Shown: in pieces, positions 1-9,737 of the stretch
How positions within the stretch are numbered: position 1 is the stretch's first letter
Layout: each line of letters starts with the position of its first letter
Assembly: GCF_007993815.1 (NCBI RefSeq)
Contig: NZ_VJWE01000012.1
Location: forward strand, 248,001-312,000
DNA length: 64,000 bases
From: Acidovorax delafieldii
GTDB lineage: Bacteria > Pseudomonadota > Gammaproteobacteria > Burkholderiales > Burkholderiaceae_C
Direction of reading: 5' to 3'
Position numbers and translations under genes: made by a program
The notes under the pieces: model-generated
Databases searched by the model: none
What the model saw: the letters and a program-made list of their open reading frames with translations, nothing else
What the model was told of the DNA's origin: nothing

Positions 1-1
1 G

Positions 2-79
2 GCCGGCAACGTGTGCCGCTGCGGCACCTACGTGCGCATCCGCGCCGCCATCCACGACGCTGCCAAGACCCTGGCCTGA
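2..79 (+). CDS. (2Fe-2S)-binding subunit of a molybdenum hydroxylase, C-terminal end only
   Basis: Only the last 25 codons are in the window; the gene begins before base 1. The visible tail has the CRCG motif followed by an Ile/Arg/Ala-rich helix, which is the second [2Fe-2S] cluster end of the small subunit of xanthine-dehydrogenase-family enzymes such as IorA. It stops 15 bases before the large-subunit start, so the two are almost certainly one operon and one enzyme. The small subunit passes electrons from the molybdenum centre to an external acceptor. Confidence 0.8.
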   Translation, partial: AGNVCRCGTYVRIRAAIHDAAKTLA

Positions 80-94
80 TTGAAGGAGACCACC

Positions 95-2377
95 ATGCAC
101 TTCGAACCCCATGCCCTGCAGGGCCAGGCACAACATTTCATGCCAAAACACCTCCAAGCTTTAGTGGATAAAGCGCAGGGCGCTATGAATTCAGGAGCTT
201 TTGATGCGTCGGAAGGTGTGGCTCGCCGCACCTTCCTCAAGGTGTCTGCGGCCTCGGGCTTTGCGCTGGGCGCGTTTCCGCTGGTGTCTGCTGCGCAGGG
301 CGCAGCCGCTGCGACCCCAGCTGGCCTCAAGCCGCACGAGCAGCCCTCGGCCTTTGTGCGCATTGATGCCGATGGCACCGTCACCGTCACCATCAACCGG
401 CTGGACTTTGGCCAGGGCGTGCAAACCGGCCTGCCCATGATCCTGGCCGAGGAGCTGGATGCCGACTGGAGCAAGGTGCGCAGCGTGCACGGCGACGCCA
501 ACCCGGCTTATGCCGACCCTGCGTTCGGCATGCACCTCACGGGCGGCTCCAACTCCATCAAGAACTCGTACACCCAGTACCGCGAGCTGGGCGCGCGCAC
601 CCGAGCCATGTTGGTTTCGGCGGCGGCCGCCCAGTGGGGAGTGGACGCGTCGGCCCTGCGCACCAGCAACGGCTTTGTGGTCGGCCCCGGTGGCAAGAAG
701 CTGGGCTACGGTGCACTGGCCGAAGCCGCCATGAAGCAGCCCGTGCCTGAAAAGGTCGCACTCAAGGACCCCAAGCAATTCCGCCTGATCGGCAAACCCA
801 CCGGGCGGCTGGATGCCAAGGCCAAGTCGAGCGGCCAGCAGGACTACGGCATTGACGTGCGCCTGCCCGGCATGTTGACGGCCGTGGTAGCCCGCCCGCC
901 CGTGTTTGGTGCCAAGGTGAAGTCCCTGGACGACAGCGCCGCCAAGGCCATCAAGGGCGTAAAGGCCGTGCTGCGCGTGCCCACCGACCGGGGCGGCGAG
1001 GGCGTTGCCATCGTGGCCGACGGCTACTGGCCCGCCAAGCAGGGGCGCGACGCCCTCAAGGTGGAGTGGGACACCAGCGCGGTCACCAAGCCCGACACCA
1101 CTGCGCTGCTGGCGCAGTACCGCGAACTGGCCGCCAAGCCCGGCAATGTGGCCATGCAGGCCGACATGGCGCCGCTGGCGGGTGCACCCCACAAGATCAG
1201 TGCCGAGTTCGTCTTCCCGTACCTGGCGCACGCGCCCATGGAGCCGCTGAACTGCACTGTGAAGCTGGACGGGGACAAGGCCGAACTGTGGATGGGCACC
1301 CAGATGCCCGGCCTGGACGCGATGGCCGCCGCCAAGACGCTGGGTCTGCAGCCGCAGAACGTGAAGGTCAACACGCAGATGGCCGGTGGCGGCTTTGGCC
1401 GCCGCGCCATCCCCACCAGCGACTACGTGGTGGAGGCCTGCGGCGTGGCCAAGGCGGCCCACACCGCCGGCATCACCGCGCCCGTGCGCACGCTGTGGAG
1501 CCGCGAAGACGACATCAAGGGCGGCTATTACCGCCCCATGCAGGTGCACCGTGCCGAGATCGGCTTTGACGCCAAGGGCAAGATCCTGGCGTGGGACCAC
1601 ACCATCGTCGGCCAGTCCATCACCAAGGGCTCGCCGTTCGAGGCCTTCATGATCAAGAACGGCATTGACGCCACGGCCGTCGAGGGCATGAAAGAGCCGT
1701 ACGACGTGCCGATGAAGCTGTCGGTGCACCACCCGGATGTGAACGTGCCGGTGCTGTGGTGGCGCAGCGTGGGCTCCACCCACACGGCCTACGCCATGGA
1801 GACACTGATCGACGAAGTGGCCCGCACCACCAAGCAAGACCCCGTGGCCTACCGCCTGGCCCTGATGGGCGACAAGCACCCGCGCCACAAGGCGGCGCTG
1901 CAACTGGCCGTCGCCCAGTCGGGCTACGGCAAGAAGAAGCTGGCCGCAGGCCGTGCCTGGGGCGTGGCGGTGCACGAATCGTTCGAGTCGGTGGTGGCCT
2001 ATGTGGTCGAGGCCTCCGTCAAAGACGGAACGCCCAAGCTGCACAGCATCACCGCAGGCGTGCATTGCAACCTGGTGGTCAACCCCAAGAGCGTAGAAGC
2101 CCAGGTGCAAGGCGCCGCGCTGATGGGCCTGGGCACCTGCCTGCCCGGTGCAGCCATCACGCTCAAGGACGGTGTGGTGGAGCAGAGCAACTTCGGCGAC
2201 TACGCCGTGCCCCGCATCACCGACATGCCGCAGCTGACAGTGCACATCGTGCCCAGCGCCGATCCGCCGAAGGGCATGGGCGAACCGGGCCTGCCGCCGC
2301 TGGCGCCGGCGTTTGCCAATGCCATCGCGCAGATCACAGGCAAGACGCCGCGCGAGCTGCCGTTTAAGTTGGGTTGA
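95..2377 (+). CDS. Molybdopterin-binding large subunit, isoquinoline 1-oxidoreductase / aldehyde dehydrogenase type
   Basis: A 760-residue large subunit of a xanthine-dehydrogenase-family molybdenum hydroxylase. Near residues 44-68 there is a twin-arginine signal (ARRTFLKVSAASGFALG), so the enzyme is probably exported folded with its small subunit. The molybdopterin motif AGGGFGRR and a C-terminal GMGEPGLPP, whose Glu fits the catalytic glutamate of this family, are both present. Length matches IorB-type subunits (about 750-780). The ATG at 95 is preferred because AAGGAG lies just upstream; an in-frame TTG at 80 has no such site. Substrate cannot be read from sequence: N-heterocycles or aldehydes are the usual ones. 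A MocA-like cofactor nucleotidyltransferase lies 12 kb away at 14592. Confidence 0.9.
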   Translation: MHFEPHALQGQAQHFMPKHLQALVDKAQGAMNSGAFDASEGVARRTFLKVSAASGFALGAFPLVSAAQGAAAATPAGLKPHEQPSAFVRIDADGTVTVTINRLDFGQGVQTGLPMILAEELDADWSKVRSVHGDANPAYADPAFGMHLTGGSNSIKNSYTQYRELGARTRAMLVSAAAAQWGVDASALRTSNGFVVGPGGKKLGYGALAEAAMKQPVPEKVALKDPKQFRLIGKPTGRLDAKAKSSGQQDYGIDVRLPGMLTAVVARPPVFGAKVKSLDDSAAKAIKGVKAVLRVPTDRGGEGVAIVADGYWPAKQGRDALKVEWDTSAVTKPDTTALLAQYRELAAKPGNVAMQADMAPLAGAPHKISAEFVFPYLAHAPMEPLNCTVKLDGDKAELWMGTQMPGLDAMAAAKTLGLQPQNVKVNTQMAGGGFGRRAIPTSDYVVEACGVAKAAHTAGITAPVRTLWSREDDIKGGYYRPMQVHRAEIGFDAKGKILAWDHTIVGQSITKGSPFEAFMIKNGIDATAVEGMKEPYDVPMKLSVHHPDVNVPVLWWRSVGSTHTAYAMETLIDEVARTTKQDPVAYRLALMGDKHPRHKAALQLAVAQSGYGKKKLAAGRAWGVAVHESFESVVAYVVEASVKDGTPKLHSITAGVHCNLVVNPKSVEAQVQGAALMGLGTCLPGAAITLKDGVVEQSNFGDYAVPRITDMPQLTVHIVPSADPPKGMGEPGLPPLAPAFANAIAQITGKTPRELPFKLG

Positions 2378-2397
2378 TAAAGCTTGTTGGAATGAGA

Positions 2398-2430
2398 GCG
2401 CCGGGTTTGGGAAAACCCGGCGCTTTTTTT
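2398..2430 (+). terminator. Rho-independent terminator of the molybdenum hydroxylase operon
   Basis: A perfect 11-bp stem (GCGCCGGGTTT, 2398-2408, pairing with AAACCCGGCGC, 2413-2423), a 4-base loop and a run of seven T. It sits 20 bases after the stop codon. Confidence 0.93.
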
Positions 2431-3015
2431 ATGCCCCATCCATCTGCTTCAGTTCGGTGTCGACCATCGCATTGCTCTGGCTGTGTTTTGGCGCGCAGCT
2501 TTCGGCCTACTTCAAGCGGCAGGGAATTGGCTGCAATGCAGCGATTGCTGTCATCCAAACCGTGCCATCTAAGGCGCATTATCGGGCAGGAGCTGCCGCT
2601 GACGGTTTGAGAAAGCACTCGCTGAATGTTTGCATTCACTGGCAGCAGCAGGCCCTGAGTTCGCATGACGAGTCAAGCGCCTTAGGCTTTGCTCCATTTG
2701 CCATCCGGTTTACTGCGTCGGTATCGCGTTTGGACGATAGCGCGGCTCCTATATCCACGAGCTTCAGAGTATCTGGTCACAACGATGCCGAGCACTCTGC
2801 GATTAGTCCTCTGAACCAAAGCTGGGCGGGATGCGAGCCATTGCGCCGACGCAAAATCAGGTCAAATGCGATTTCAGGCAATGCGATCAGAGGCTGAAAA
2901 AACGCCAACTGGCGACCAGCCGGCGCCGGGCATGCTCGTCCGCCCCGGTCAGGCTAGCCGCCTTGCGGCCACCGCTTCAGGAAGAGCGTGTCTTGCCCAT
3001 AACCAGAAGGTTACG
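2431..3015. other. Intergenic stretch, no supported gene
   Basis: 585 bases between a strong terminator and the next likely start. Short open frames exist on both strands but none has a convincing start, ribosome site or recognisable protein, and composition is less GC-rich than the flanking genes. It may be decayed DNA. An ATG at 2866 is in frame with the following gene, but the ATG at 3016 has the better ribosome site and opens a signal peptide. Confidence 0.5.
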
Positions 3016-3606
3016 ATGAAAAGCCTCCTCGCTCTGCTGCTGGTCAGCGCCTGCTTCCAGGCGCAGTCCGCCGCCCTACCTCCCTGCGACAAGGCGGTGC
3101 GTTTCAGTGCGGCTTGGTTCGCCGACCCGGAAGTGGACAACGCCAAACCGGCCGCCGAACTGACGAAGATCGGCGCGGGCGCCGGCCGCAGCGGTACGCA
3201 ACTCGGCCACGTCGTTGTCGAGACCAAGCTGGCGGTGATGCCGCAGACCAGTTGCCAGGGCGTCGTCGTGCGGCTGGATTACACCAAACCGGTGCTGCGC
3301 GTAGCCAGCGAGATCCCGCCGGGCAGCTGTGCCTATGCGCACGTGATGAAACACGAGCAGACGCATGTGCGTATTCACCGCGACATCGCGCGCCAGTTCC
3401 GCGAGCTGGACTATCCCTGGGCCTCGGGCAGCAGCAGCGCGGGCGTCCTGCTCTACGCAAAACAGGAACTCGACCGCCTGATGCAAGCCCAGGTGCTGTT
3501 CGACAACCCCGAGGAGTACGCCCGCAACTTCAGCGCGTGCGGTGGTGAGATCGGGCGGCTGGTGAAGCCCGCGGCATCTACCAAGTCGGGGAAGACATCG
3601 GGTTAG
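3016..3606 (+). CDS. Secreted protein with a KHEQTHVRIH motif, function unknown
   Basis: A 196-residue protein. Residues 1-19 form a typical Sec signal peptide (MKSLLALLLVSACFQAQSA). The mature part contains CAYAHVMKHEQTHVRIHRD; HExxH is the zinc signature of gluzincin-type proteases and HEQTH fits it, so a metalloprotease-like fold (DUF922-like) is possible. Four cysteines in the mature region suggest periplasmic disulfides. AGAAGG lies six bases before the ATG. The gene stands alone between the hydroxylase operon and a convergent MFS gene. It is a real gene by codon pattern, but its role is not established. Confidence 0.7.
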   Translation: MKSLLALLLVSACFQAQSAALPPCDKAVRFSAAWFADPEVDNAKPAAELTKIGAGAGRSGTQLGHVVVETKLAVMPQTSCQGVVVRLDYTKPVLRVASEIPPGSCAYAHVMKHEQTHVRIHRDIARQFRELDYPWASGSSSAGVLLYAKQELDRLMQAQVLFDNPEEYARNFSACGGEIGRLVKPAASTKSGKTSG

Positions 3607-3907
3607 GCAACCGCCCTCCGCGAGGGCTGATTGGTCGCGCCTTGGGCTGGACCAGACTGATGCCGATGGTCAGGCTTGCTGCCGCCGACACCGGAGTGAG
3701 CCACCGCGCCGACCTTCGACTGCGCCCCTTTTTCCGCCCCCGCACCCAACAGGCGTGTGGGGATAGAGGCACTCGCGTGGCTCACGGGGTCGTCGGCACA
3801 TGAGTCAAAAGTGGCTTACTTCTAGCCGACATCTTCGAGCGCAACAGCCTGAACGACGCTCGTTGTCCGGAGTGCTGCAAGTGAGGGGCGCTTAGCCCTG
3901 CCCGCCT
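3607..3907. other. Intergenic stretch between convergent genes
   Basis: About 300 bases between the secreted-protein stop and the MFS stop. Small frames on the minus strand are not convincing. A short dyad CCTCCGCGAGG occurs near 3616 but has no T-run. Nothing else is supported. Confidence 0.4.
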
Positions 3908-5128
3908 TCAGGCCGGTTGTTTGAGGCGCACCCACAATGAAAGTGCAATGCCCACCACCGAAGCTACGCCCGTGACCGCCCAGGTGAAATGCCAGCCGCC
4001 CGCCAGACCCGCTACCCAGGCCACAAGCGGTGGACCCAGGAACTGGCCACAGGCTGAGCACTGCTGTACCCATCCCATCGTGGTGGACACCGTGTGCTCG
4101 CTGGGCGCCACCCGTACCGCCAGGGCAAACAAGGTGGCAGGAATCATCCCACCCACCGCCGAAAACGCCACCACAGCAGCGAAACGAAGGATCGGGCCAT
4201 CTCCACCCAAGGGGCTGAATGCCACCACCGTGGCCAATGCAGTGCCGCCGAAGCCGATGACTAACAGATGGTGCGTGCGCCAACCCGCCCGCATCAAGCC
4301 ACCGGCCACTAGGTTGCCCACCACGTTGGCCGCGCAGGCCAGTGCGGTCAACGCACCGGCGGCCACGCCGCTGACACCGGCCTGCATGTAGATGGAGGGC
4401 AGAAACCCGATGACGGCCAACCACTGGCAGGAGTACATACCAAAGGCCACTGCCACCACCCAGGGCCCGGGACTGGCCAGTGTCATCCGCAGCCGCCTCA
4501 CCAGAACCAACACCGCAGGAGATGGGGGGGCAGTGTGCGGACGGGCCACGGCGGCTCGCCGGGCATCCGGCCCAACGGCCCAGGCCAACCAGAGCCCCGC
4601 GCAGCCCGCAACTACCCCCAGCAGCCCCCACCAAGCCTCCCAGTTCCACCAGGCCATGACCACAGGCCCCGTCAGAAGCGCCAGAGCAACGCCAGCGGGC
4701 ATGTAGGCACCCCACAGCCCCATGAAGGCAGGCAGCCTCGCAGCAGGCACTAACTGCCGCATCAAGCTAGGCGCTGGGAGCACAACACACAGGAAACCCA
4801 ACCCCTCCAGCGCCCGCAATGCGAGCAGGTCGGAAGGCTGGCGAGCCCACACTCCCGCCAAACTGGCGAAACACAATACGAAAAGCCCACACAGCATGGT
4901 GCGCCGTAGGCCGAAGCCATCGGCCAGCGCCCCGACCAGAACGCCCAGAAGCATGCCTGCCAGTTGGACCGCCGACAGCAGGAAACCTGCCTCGACCAGC
5001 GAGACCCCCAACGCATCCCCCAACACGGCAATGGCGGGTGGAATTTTGCCGATGTGCACGGCGGCAGCGAGGCCCGCCACAAAGACAGCGATAGGTGCGC
5101 GCAGCGAAAAGGAAATCAACGATCGCAT
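3908..5128 (-). CDS. MFS transporter
   Basis: A 406-residue polytopic inner-membrane protein with about 12 hydrophobic segments. It has the MFS motif-A-like loop ADGFGLRRT between helices 2 and 3, and a PAxRLPAFMGLWGAYMPAG region typical of the cyanate/NNP-like branch. It is a proton-driven solute or drug transporter of unknown substrate. The gene is monocistronic and convergent with the upstream secreted protein. The ATG at 5128 begins a short cytoplasmic tail before helix 1. Confidence 0.85.
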   Translation of the reverse strand: MRSLISFSLRAPIAVFVAGLAAAVHIGKIPPAIAVLGDALGVSLVEAGFLLSAVQLAGMLLGVLVGALADGFGLRRTMLCGLFVLCFASLAGVWARQPSDLLALRALEGLGFLCVVLPAPSLMRQLVPAARLPAFMGLWGAYMPAGVALALLTGPVVMAWWNWEAWWGLLGVVAGCAGLWLAWAVGPDARRAAVARPHTAPPSPAVLVLVRRLRMTLASPGPWVVAVAFGMYSCQWLAVIGFLPSIYMQAGVSGVAAGALTALACAANVVGNLVAGGLMRAGWRTHHLLVIGFGGTALATVVAFSPLGGDGPILRFAAVVAFSAVGGMIPATLFALAVRVAPSEHTVSTTMGWVQQCSACGQFLGPPLVAWVAGLAGGWHFTWAVTGVASVVGIALSLWVRLKQPA

Positions 5129-5475
5129 TGCTTCAAGGCCTGGATACGGAAGGGGGCGGCGGACACGCAGTCGTCGTCCACACGATAGCAGGCAGCACCG
5201 CCACTACGAAACACCGCCGTCACTGGTGAGGCGTGTCATTGATCGGGCAGCCCCGGCCCAGCGTCGCGCTTGCAACAATCGCGGGCAGCGACGCATTCCA
5301 CACCGACCACGCCGAGCGAATGACCTGTAGGCTTTGCGGCGCTCCAGGCCCCCCCGATTGGCGCACTCGCGCTGCGCCAGCTTAAAGAGTTAATCGTTGC
5401 CATCCGATCGCTGACATTTCGGGGAGCCCTAGTCCACGCGGCCCTGCCCGCCGAGTGACTTCGCGCCCTTTTTAA
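5129..5475. other. Intergenic stretch, nothing recognised
   Basis: 347 bases containing the promoter side of the MFS gene and the 3' side of the esterase gene. No coding frame, repeat or clear terminator was supported. Confidence 0.4.
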
Positions 5476-7122
5476 TTATTGGTACCCCAAAAGGGCATCC
5501 CACACGCGCATCTGGGCGATCTTGGGCACCGTACCGAACGCGATGGACGAAGACGCTCCAGTGCCAATCAGCGCGGAGTTCGCACTACCGCTGCCGTAGC
5601 CTGGCCAGGCGGTGCCGTCCGCAAAAGTAGCAGTCCCGCTCTGGGCGAAGGTGGTCACAGCGCTCATCAAATGTCGACTGAGCTGCTGCTCTGCTGAGCC
5701 CGACCCGACTTTTTGACGGTAGTAATCAAGCCCATACGTGCCGAACAAGAAGGGCAACTCTGCACAATGTGGCACGCCCCGCCCCGGGGCTGGCAAGTCA
5801 TGCATGAAGGTTCCATATCGCACGTTGGCGCCTTGCTTTACAAGACTGTCAGCATAGCGGACGCAGAAGTTGCGCAGGTTGCGATCACCGTTGATTTCAA
5901 CCCACAGGTTACCCGGTGCTGAGGAGCGACCTTCGGCCAAGGCAGCATCCTGATAGGCAGCTATCACCTGGGAGGCCCGACTCGCAGAACCAGAAAGTGG
6001 CGCGACGAGGGCTGTGAGCGCCTCAATGGAGGAAGGCAGCGGAGCTGTGAGCGAGGCCTGCGTTGCTGGGTCGACTAAGTCAACAAAAAAAGATCCCTCG
6101 GTAAGCGTGTTCGTGATCAGCACCGGTACACGCTGGGGCCATCCCACCCGAGTCCAATCGGCGAACACGCTCTTCCCGTCCATCACGGGTGACGCCTTGA
6201 CGCCAAAGCCGGATCGGAATGTAGCGGGCAGCGGTTGAGCGTTCAATGCCAACTCGGCCGCATGCAATGTGGCCGCAGGGATGCCCAACAACCCTTTGGG
6301 TGTGGTCTTGAGGGTCGTGGCTAGCAGTTCGGTGTAGCTGGCCGCGTCTTGAAGGGAGAACCCTGCAGGCGCCGCAATACCGGCAGAACTGAACAAAACA
6401 GCTTTGTGCAGCCACTGGCTCCAGACGGGATGCTGCGCAATCAATGCCGCGTTGACAGCGCCCGCCGATTGCCCTGCGAGGCACACGTTGCCTGGGTCCC
6501 CGCCGAAACGAGCAATGTTCTCGTGCACCCACCGCAACGCGGCCGCCTGATCCTGCAGGCCCCAGTTCGCAGCAAGTCCGGTTTCAGGATCTGTGAAATC
6601 TGGGTGGGCCAGGCTGGACATTGAACCCAAGCGGTAGTTGACCGTGACGACAACCAGTCCCTGCTCAGCGAGCCTCTGCCCGTCCATCAGGGGCATGCTG
6701 GTCGCGCCCGTGCGCCACGCACCGCCATGGAGCCACACCATCACGGGGGCCTTGCTGACGTCGCGAGGTGCCCAGATGTTGAGAGTGAGACAGTCTTCAC
6801 TCTGCGCTTCAGGTTGCGTGTAGATCCAGGTCACATTCGCAGGGAGCGTCTGCAGGCTGGCAGGACCAAATGCTGTGGCTGGGGTCACCTGCGCTGTTGT
6901 GGGTGCATAGGGCTTTGGCGATTGAAACCGCAGCGCTCCAATAGGCGGACGCGCATACGGAATGCCTTTGTATACCGTCGTACTACCAAGCATAGTTCCG
7001 CTGAACTTACCGGATGTGGTGTCCACCACGGGCTTTTCATCGCCTCCGCCACCGCACCCTATTAACGAACCGGCAAGTGCCCCGGAGGAAACCTGTAGAA
7101 AGATCCTTCGCGTTGTCATCAT
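5476..7122 (-). CDS. Exported carboxylesterase (type B family)
   Basis: A 548-residue alpha/beta-hydrolase of the carboxylesterase/lipase type-B family. The N-terminus has a twin-arginine signal (TTRRIFLQVSSGALAG) ending in a lipobox-like SLIGC, then a Gly-rich linker, so it is probably a Tat-exported lipoprotein. Family landmarks are SEDCLTLNIWAP, the oxyanion region WLHGGAW and the nucleophile elbow AGQSAGA; the likely catalytic His is in VPHCAELPFLF. Two consecutive ATG codons open the frame; AGGAGA is better spaced for the second (7119). The divergent LysR gene at 7339 is the obvious candidate regulator. The ester substrate is unknown. Confidence 0.88.
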   Translation of the reverse strand: MMTTRRIFLQVSSGALAGSLIGCGGGGDEKPVVDTTSGKFSGTMLGSTTVYKGIPYARPPIGALRFQSPKPYAPTTAQVTPATAFGPASLQTLPANVTWIYTQPEAQSEDCLTLNIWAPRDVSKAPVMVWLHGGAWRTGATSMPLMDGQRLAEQGLVVVTVNYRLGSMSSLAHPDFTDPETGLAANWGLQDQAAALRWVHENIARFGGDPGNVCLAGQSAGAVNAALIAQHPVWSQWLHKAVLFSSAGIAAPAGFSLQDAASYTELLATTLKTTPKGLLGIPAATLHAAELALNAQPLPATFRSGFGVKASPVMDGKSVFADWTRVGWPQRVPVLITNTLTEGSFFVDLVDPATQASLTAPLPSSIEALTALVAPLSGSASRASQVIAAYQDAALAEGRSSAPGNLWVEINGDRNLRNFCVRYADSLVKQGANVRYGTFMHDLPAPGRGVPHCAELPFLFGTYGLDYYRQKVGSGSAEQQLSRHLMSAVTTFAQSGTATFADGTAWPGYGSGSANSALIGTGASSSIAFGTVPKIAQMRVWDALLGYQ

Positions 7123-7338
7123 GTCTCCTGGAATAGTTGGTCTAGATGTCAGTTGCTGACAAACTTATGCTAGATAACCAACCTTGCGGTGGCGAGACTC
7201 AGTGGTAGAACACCCCGTTGCAAAAACAGGCACATCGAAGAAGGCCTGGGCTGCAGCAACCTATGGCAAGCTGGGATTTGCACAGCGGTAGAGCTTGAAC
7301 CTCAGGCGCACGCGTTATTTGCACAACGACGATGACGG

Positions 7339-8286
7339 ATGGACCTAATGGACAACGTGTTGCTGGCTGTGGAAGACCTTCTGAGTTTTGTAGAGGTAGC
7401 CGACGCAGGAGGCTTCACCGCTGCCAGCAGGCGCACAGGCATACCGAAGTCGCGATTGAGTCGTCGCGTGGCGGCTCTTGAATCATTCCTTGGGGTTGCC
7501 CTGCTGCACCGCTATGCACGGCGGTTTGAATTGACCGATGTAGGGCAACGCATTTTTCTACATGGCCAGGCGGTGCGAGCTGAAACGCAAACGGCTATCT
7601 CCGTCGCACGTGAGAGCCTGGAGAGTCCCTGGGGACAACTACGGGTGGCTTGCCCAGCAGCCATTGCGGCATCCCTTGTTGGCCGAATAGCCCTGCAATT
7701 CAGCGCTCGCTATCCTCGCGTCACCCTGTCACTTCAAACCACGGACGGTCGTTTGCGCCCCTTGGACGACACAGTGGACCTCGTGATTCAGCCGACCACA
7801 CAGCCTCTGACGGACTCCAGCCTTGTCGCCAGACGGCTGGCAACGGTCCCCTATGGGTTGTATGCAAGTCCAGCGCTCGTTACAGCGCTCAACATCCCGG
7901 AGACACCATTGGCACTATCCCGCTGCGCTGCTGTGGGCTGGAGTATTACTGCGTCACTGGCTCGCTGGACACTGATCGGCCCCCAGAACGAAAGTGCGGA
8001 CGTTGAGCTGGACGTGCGCTTTGTGAGCGACAACCTGCTGTTGAACCGAGACGCAGCGCTTCAGGGGTTAGGGGTTGTGCAGCTTCCGAGGATCATGGCG
8101 GCCAGCTTTGTCGCGAGCGGACATCTGCTTCAGGTAGCGCCCGACTGGGTTCCCCCCGCGATGCACATCTACGCCCTTTATCCGTCGCGCCGCCACCTAA
8201 CGCTGGCGGGCCGCTGCTTTCTGGATATGCTGGAAGACGGAATGAAAGATGTAGGAAGCACTTCAGGTCAGCCGCACTCGGCGTGA
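7339..8286 (+). CDS. LysR-family transcriptional regulator
   Basis: A 315-residue LysR-type regulator. An N-terminal winged helix-turn-helix (residues about 12-75, FTAASRRTGIPKSRLSRRVAAL) is followed by a periplasmic-binding-like effector domain. It is divergent from the esterase across a 216-bp gap, the classical arrangement for control of the neighbouring gene. ATG 7339 and 7348 are both possible starts; neither has a strong ribosome site. Confidence 0.88.
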   Translation: MDLMDNVLLAVEDLLSFVEVADAGGFTAASRRTGIPKSRLSRRVAALESFLGVALLHRYARRFELTDVGQRIFLHGQAVRAETQTAISVARESLESPWGQLRVACPAAIAASLVGRIALQFSARYPRVTLSLQTTDGRLRPLDDTVDLVIQPTTQPLTDSSLVARRLATVPYGLYASPALVTALNIPETPLALSRCAAVGWSITASLARWTLIGPQNESADVELDVRFVSDNLLLNRDAALQGLGVVQLPRIMAASFVASGHLLQVAPDWVPPAMHIYALYPSRRHLTLAGRCFLDMLEDGMKDVGSTSGQPHSA

Positions 8287-9081
8287 GTCAGCGATGCATC
8301 TATCGTGAGTGAGGTAAGCCGCAATAGCGGCCATCTTCGCGCCTGCGAGTACGCCACGATGAAGGTTCTAGATCGGCGTCGGTGGGCATTGCATTTCAGC
8401 TGAGCGAACGCGCCTTTGCGATTTGCGCACACGCGCTGGAGTCCGGCGCTACCCTAGCTGTGCCCGATGCACAACGCCCCCCCCGCCTTGAAGATAACCC
8501 CCTGGTGCCGGGCATGCGGCATGGCGCTTTTATGTCTGCGTGCCGCTCGTCGCGCCCGAGGAATGATCTGAAGCCAGCGCCCGATCGAAGTGAACTCGAC
8601 AGCGTCGATGCCCTGCAAGCGCCGGGGGCCTACAGGCCTGGGATGAGTGCAACATTGGAGGGAAGGGTGGTTTAGTCAAGGTACCGTGTCATCGGCAGAC
8701 ACGCGATAAGCGTTCGGTCATGCCGTCTAAATGACCACCGATCAACCTTGACGATTGCCCCCTGACTACGCTGGCTATGTCAGTTCTTGAAGGCCAGAAC
8801 ATTGAGCGGCGATGTTCTTCACCGTCTGCTCCTGATCGCAGCCGTCGTTCGACGACTGCAAGTTGAGCGGCAGCAACCAGCCTATAGCGGTATCCGATCT
8901 CTCTCAACACCTTTGTAATCCGGAAAATGAAGACGCTTCAATTACCGTGCTTGGAAAGCATGCAAATCGGGGCAGGACCCGTGGCCAATTCTGCTTTTAG
9001 ATTGCGGAGATTGTTTTGACAATCATCGCCTGTTGTGCGCGGTCGCCAATGGTGGGTGTTGCGCCATGTGCGTGGCGGCGT
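8287..9081. other. Gene-poor stretch of about 800 bases
   Basis: No frame here has a believable start and protein. Short plus-strand (8382-8675) and minus-strand (8689-8910) open frames look random. Composition is mixed and the region may be degraded coding DNA from an old insertion; no inverted repeats or transposase fragments were recognised. Confidence 0.45.
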
Positions 9082-9321
9082 TCAGTACTTTAGGTTCACC
9101 CCCAGATCGCCCAGCTTTTTCGCAAAAGAGTCCCTGCGTTTTGCCGCCTTTGCCGCTGTTTCTGTGGCGGCTTGTATTGCCTTGGGGCCCTTGTTCGCAG
9201 CCGCTTGGATCAGTCCGAACTTGTGAGCGGCATCTGCCTCGGCCCGCTTGAATGTGGCAATCAGTTCAGCATGCGCAATGGTTGGATTCACATCGGCTCC
9301 TGTATCGATCAGCGCTGTCAC
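9082..9321 (-). CDS. Small Ala/Lys-rich protein, function unknown
   Basis: A 79-residue protein starting at GTG (9321), two bases after the TAA of the gene upstream, so translation is probably coupled. It is rich in Ala and Lys, largely helical in appearance (AAANKGPKAIQAATETAAKAAKRR segment) and basic, without a signal or membrane helix. No family recognised. It could be a nucleic-acid-binding partner of its neighbour, but that is speculation. Confidence 0.5.
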   Translation of the reverse strand: MTALIDTGADVNPTIAHAELIATFKRAEADAAHKFGLIQAAANKGPKAIQAATETAAKAAKRRDSFAKKLGDLGVNLKY

Positions 9322-9323
9322 GC

Positions 9324-9737
9324 TTAAATTTGGACGTTGGCGCGAAGCAAGGCCGTTCTCAATTCGCGCGTGGCCGGTTTGGAAATATCCACCTTTTGCG
9401 CCGCCAGATCGAACGAAGAGCCTGGCTTGATGCTGGCGGGCAGTATCTTTTTGGCTGGAAGCTTGGCAGGGTGGGTGCCTTTACCCGGGCACATGCGAAC
9501 GGAAAACCCGAATTCTTCGAGCAGGCCTTTTGCATACAACTCCGCCAATTGATGAAACGATACGAAGGTGGAGCGTTTCACGTCTTTGAGTCCGGGCTGG
9601 CTGACGTCGCGAACGAGCTCGAATTTGCCCAGTGAATCGCGCTGTGTATCAGTGAAAGGATGCAGCAAGAAAGTCTGGCGAACGCCATCCTTTTTAGACA
9701 CCAAAGTGTGCTCGACGGCTATATCGGTTAGCAGCAT
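9324..9737 (-). CDS. Conserved-looking protein of unknown function
   Basis: A 137-residue soluble protein (begins MLLTDIAVEHTLVSKKDGVR). The ATG at 9737 is favoured over an in-frame GTG at 9770 because GGAG lies upstream of it. It has no signal peptide, membrane helix or motif that I recognise. It forms a two-gene unit with the 79-residue protein downstream, with only two bases between them. The pair sits alone in a gene-poor 1.9-kb stretch. Confidence 0.5.
   Translation of the reverse strand: MLLTDIAVEHTLVSKKDGVRQTFLLHPFTDTQRDSLGKFELVRDVSQPGLKDVKRSTFVSFHQLAELYAKGLLEEFGFSVRMCPGKGTHPAKLPAKKILPASIKPGSSFDLAAQKVDISKPATRELRTALLRANVQI

Noticed and set aside
8382-8675. Plus-strand 97-residue frame after the LysR gene
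   Set aside because: Codon pattern and protein composition look random and there is no ribosome site.
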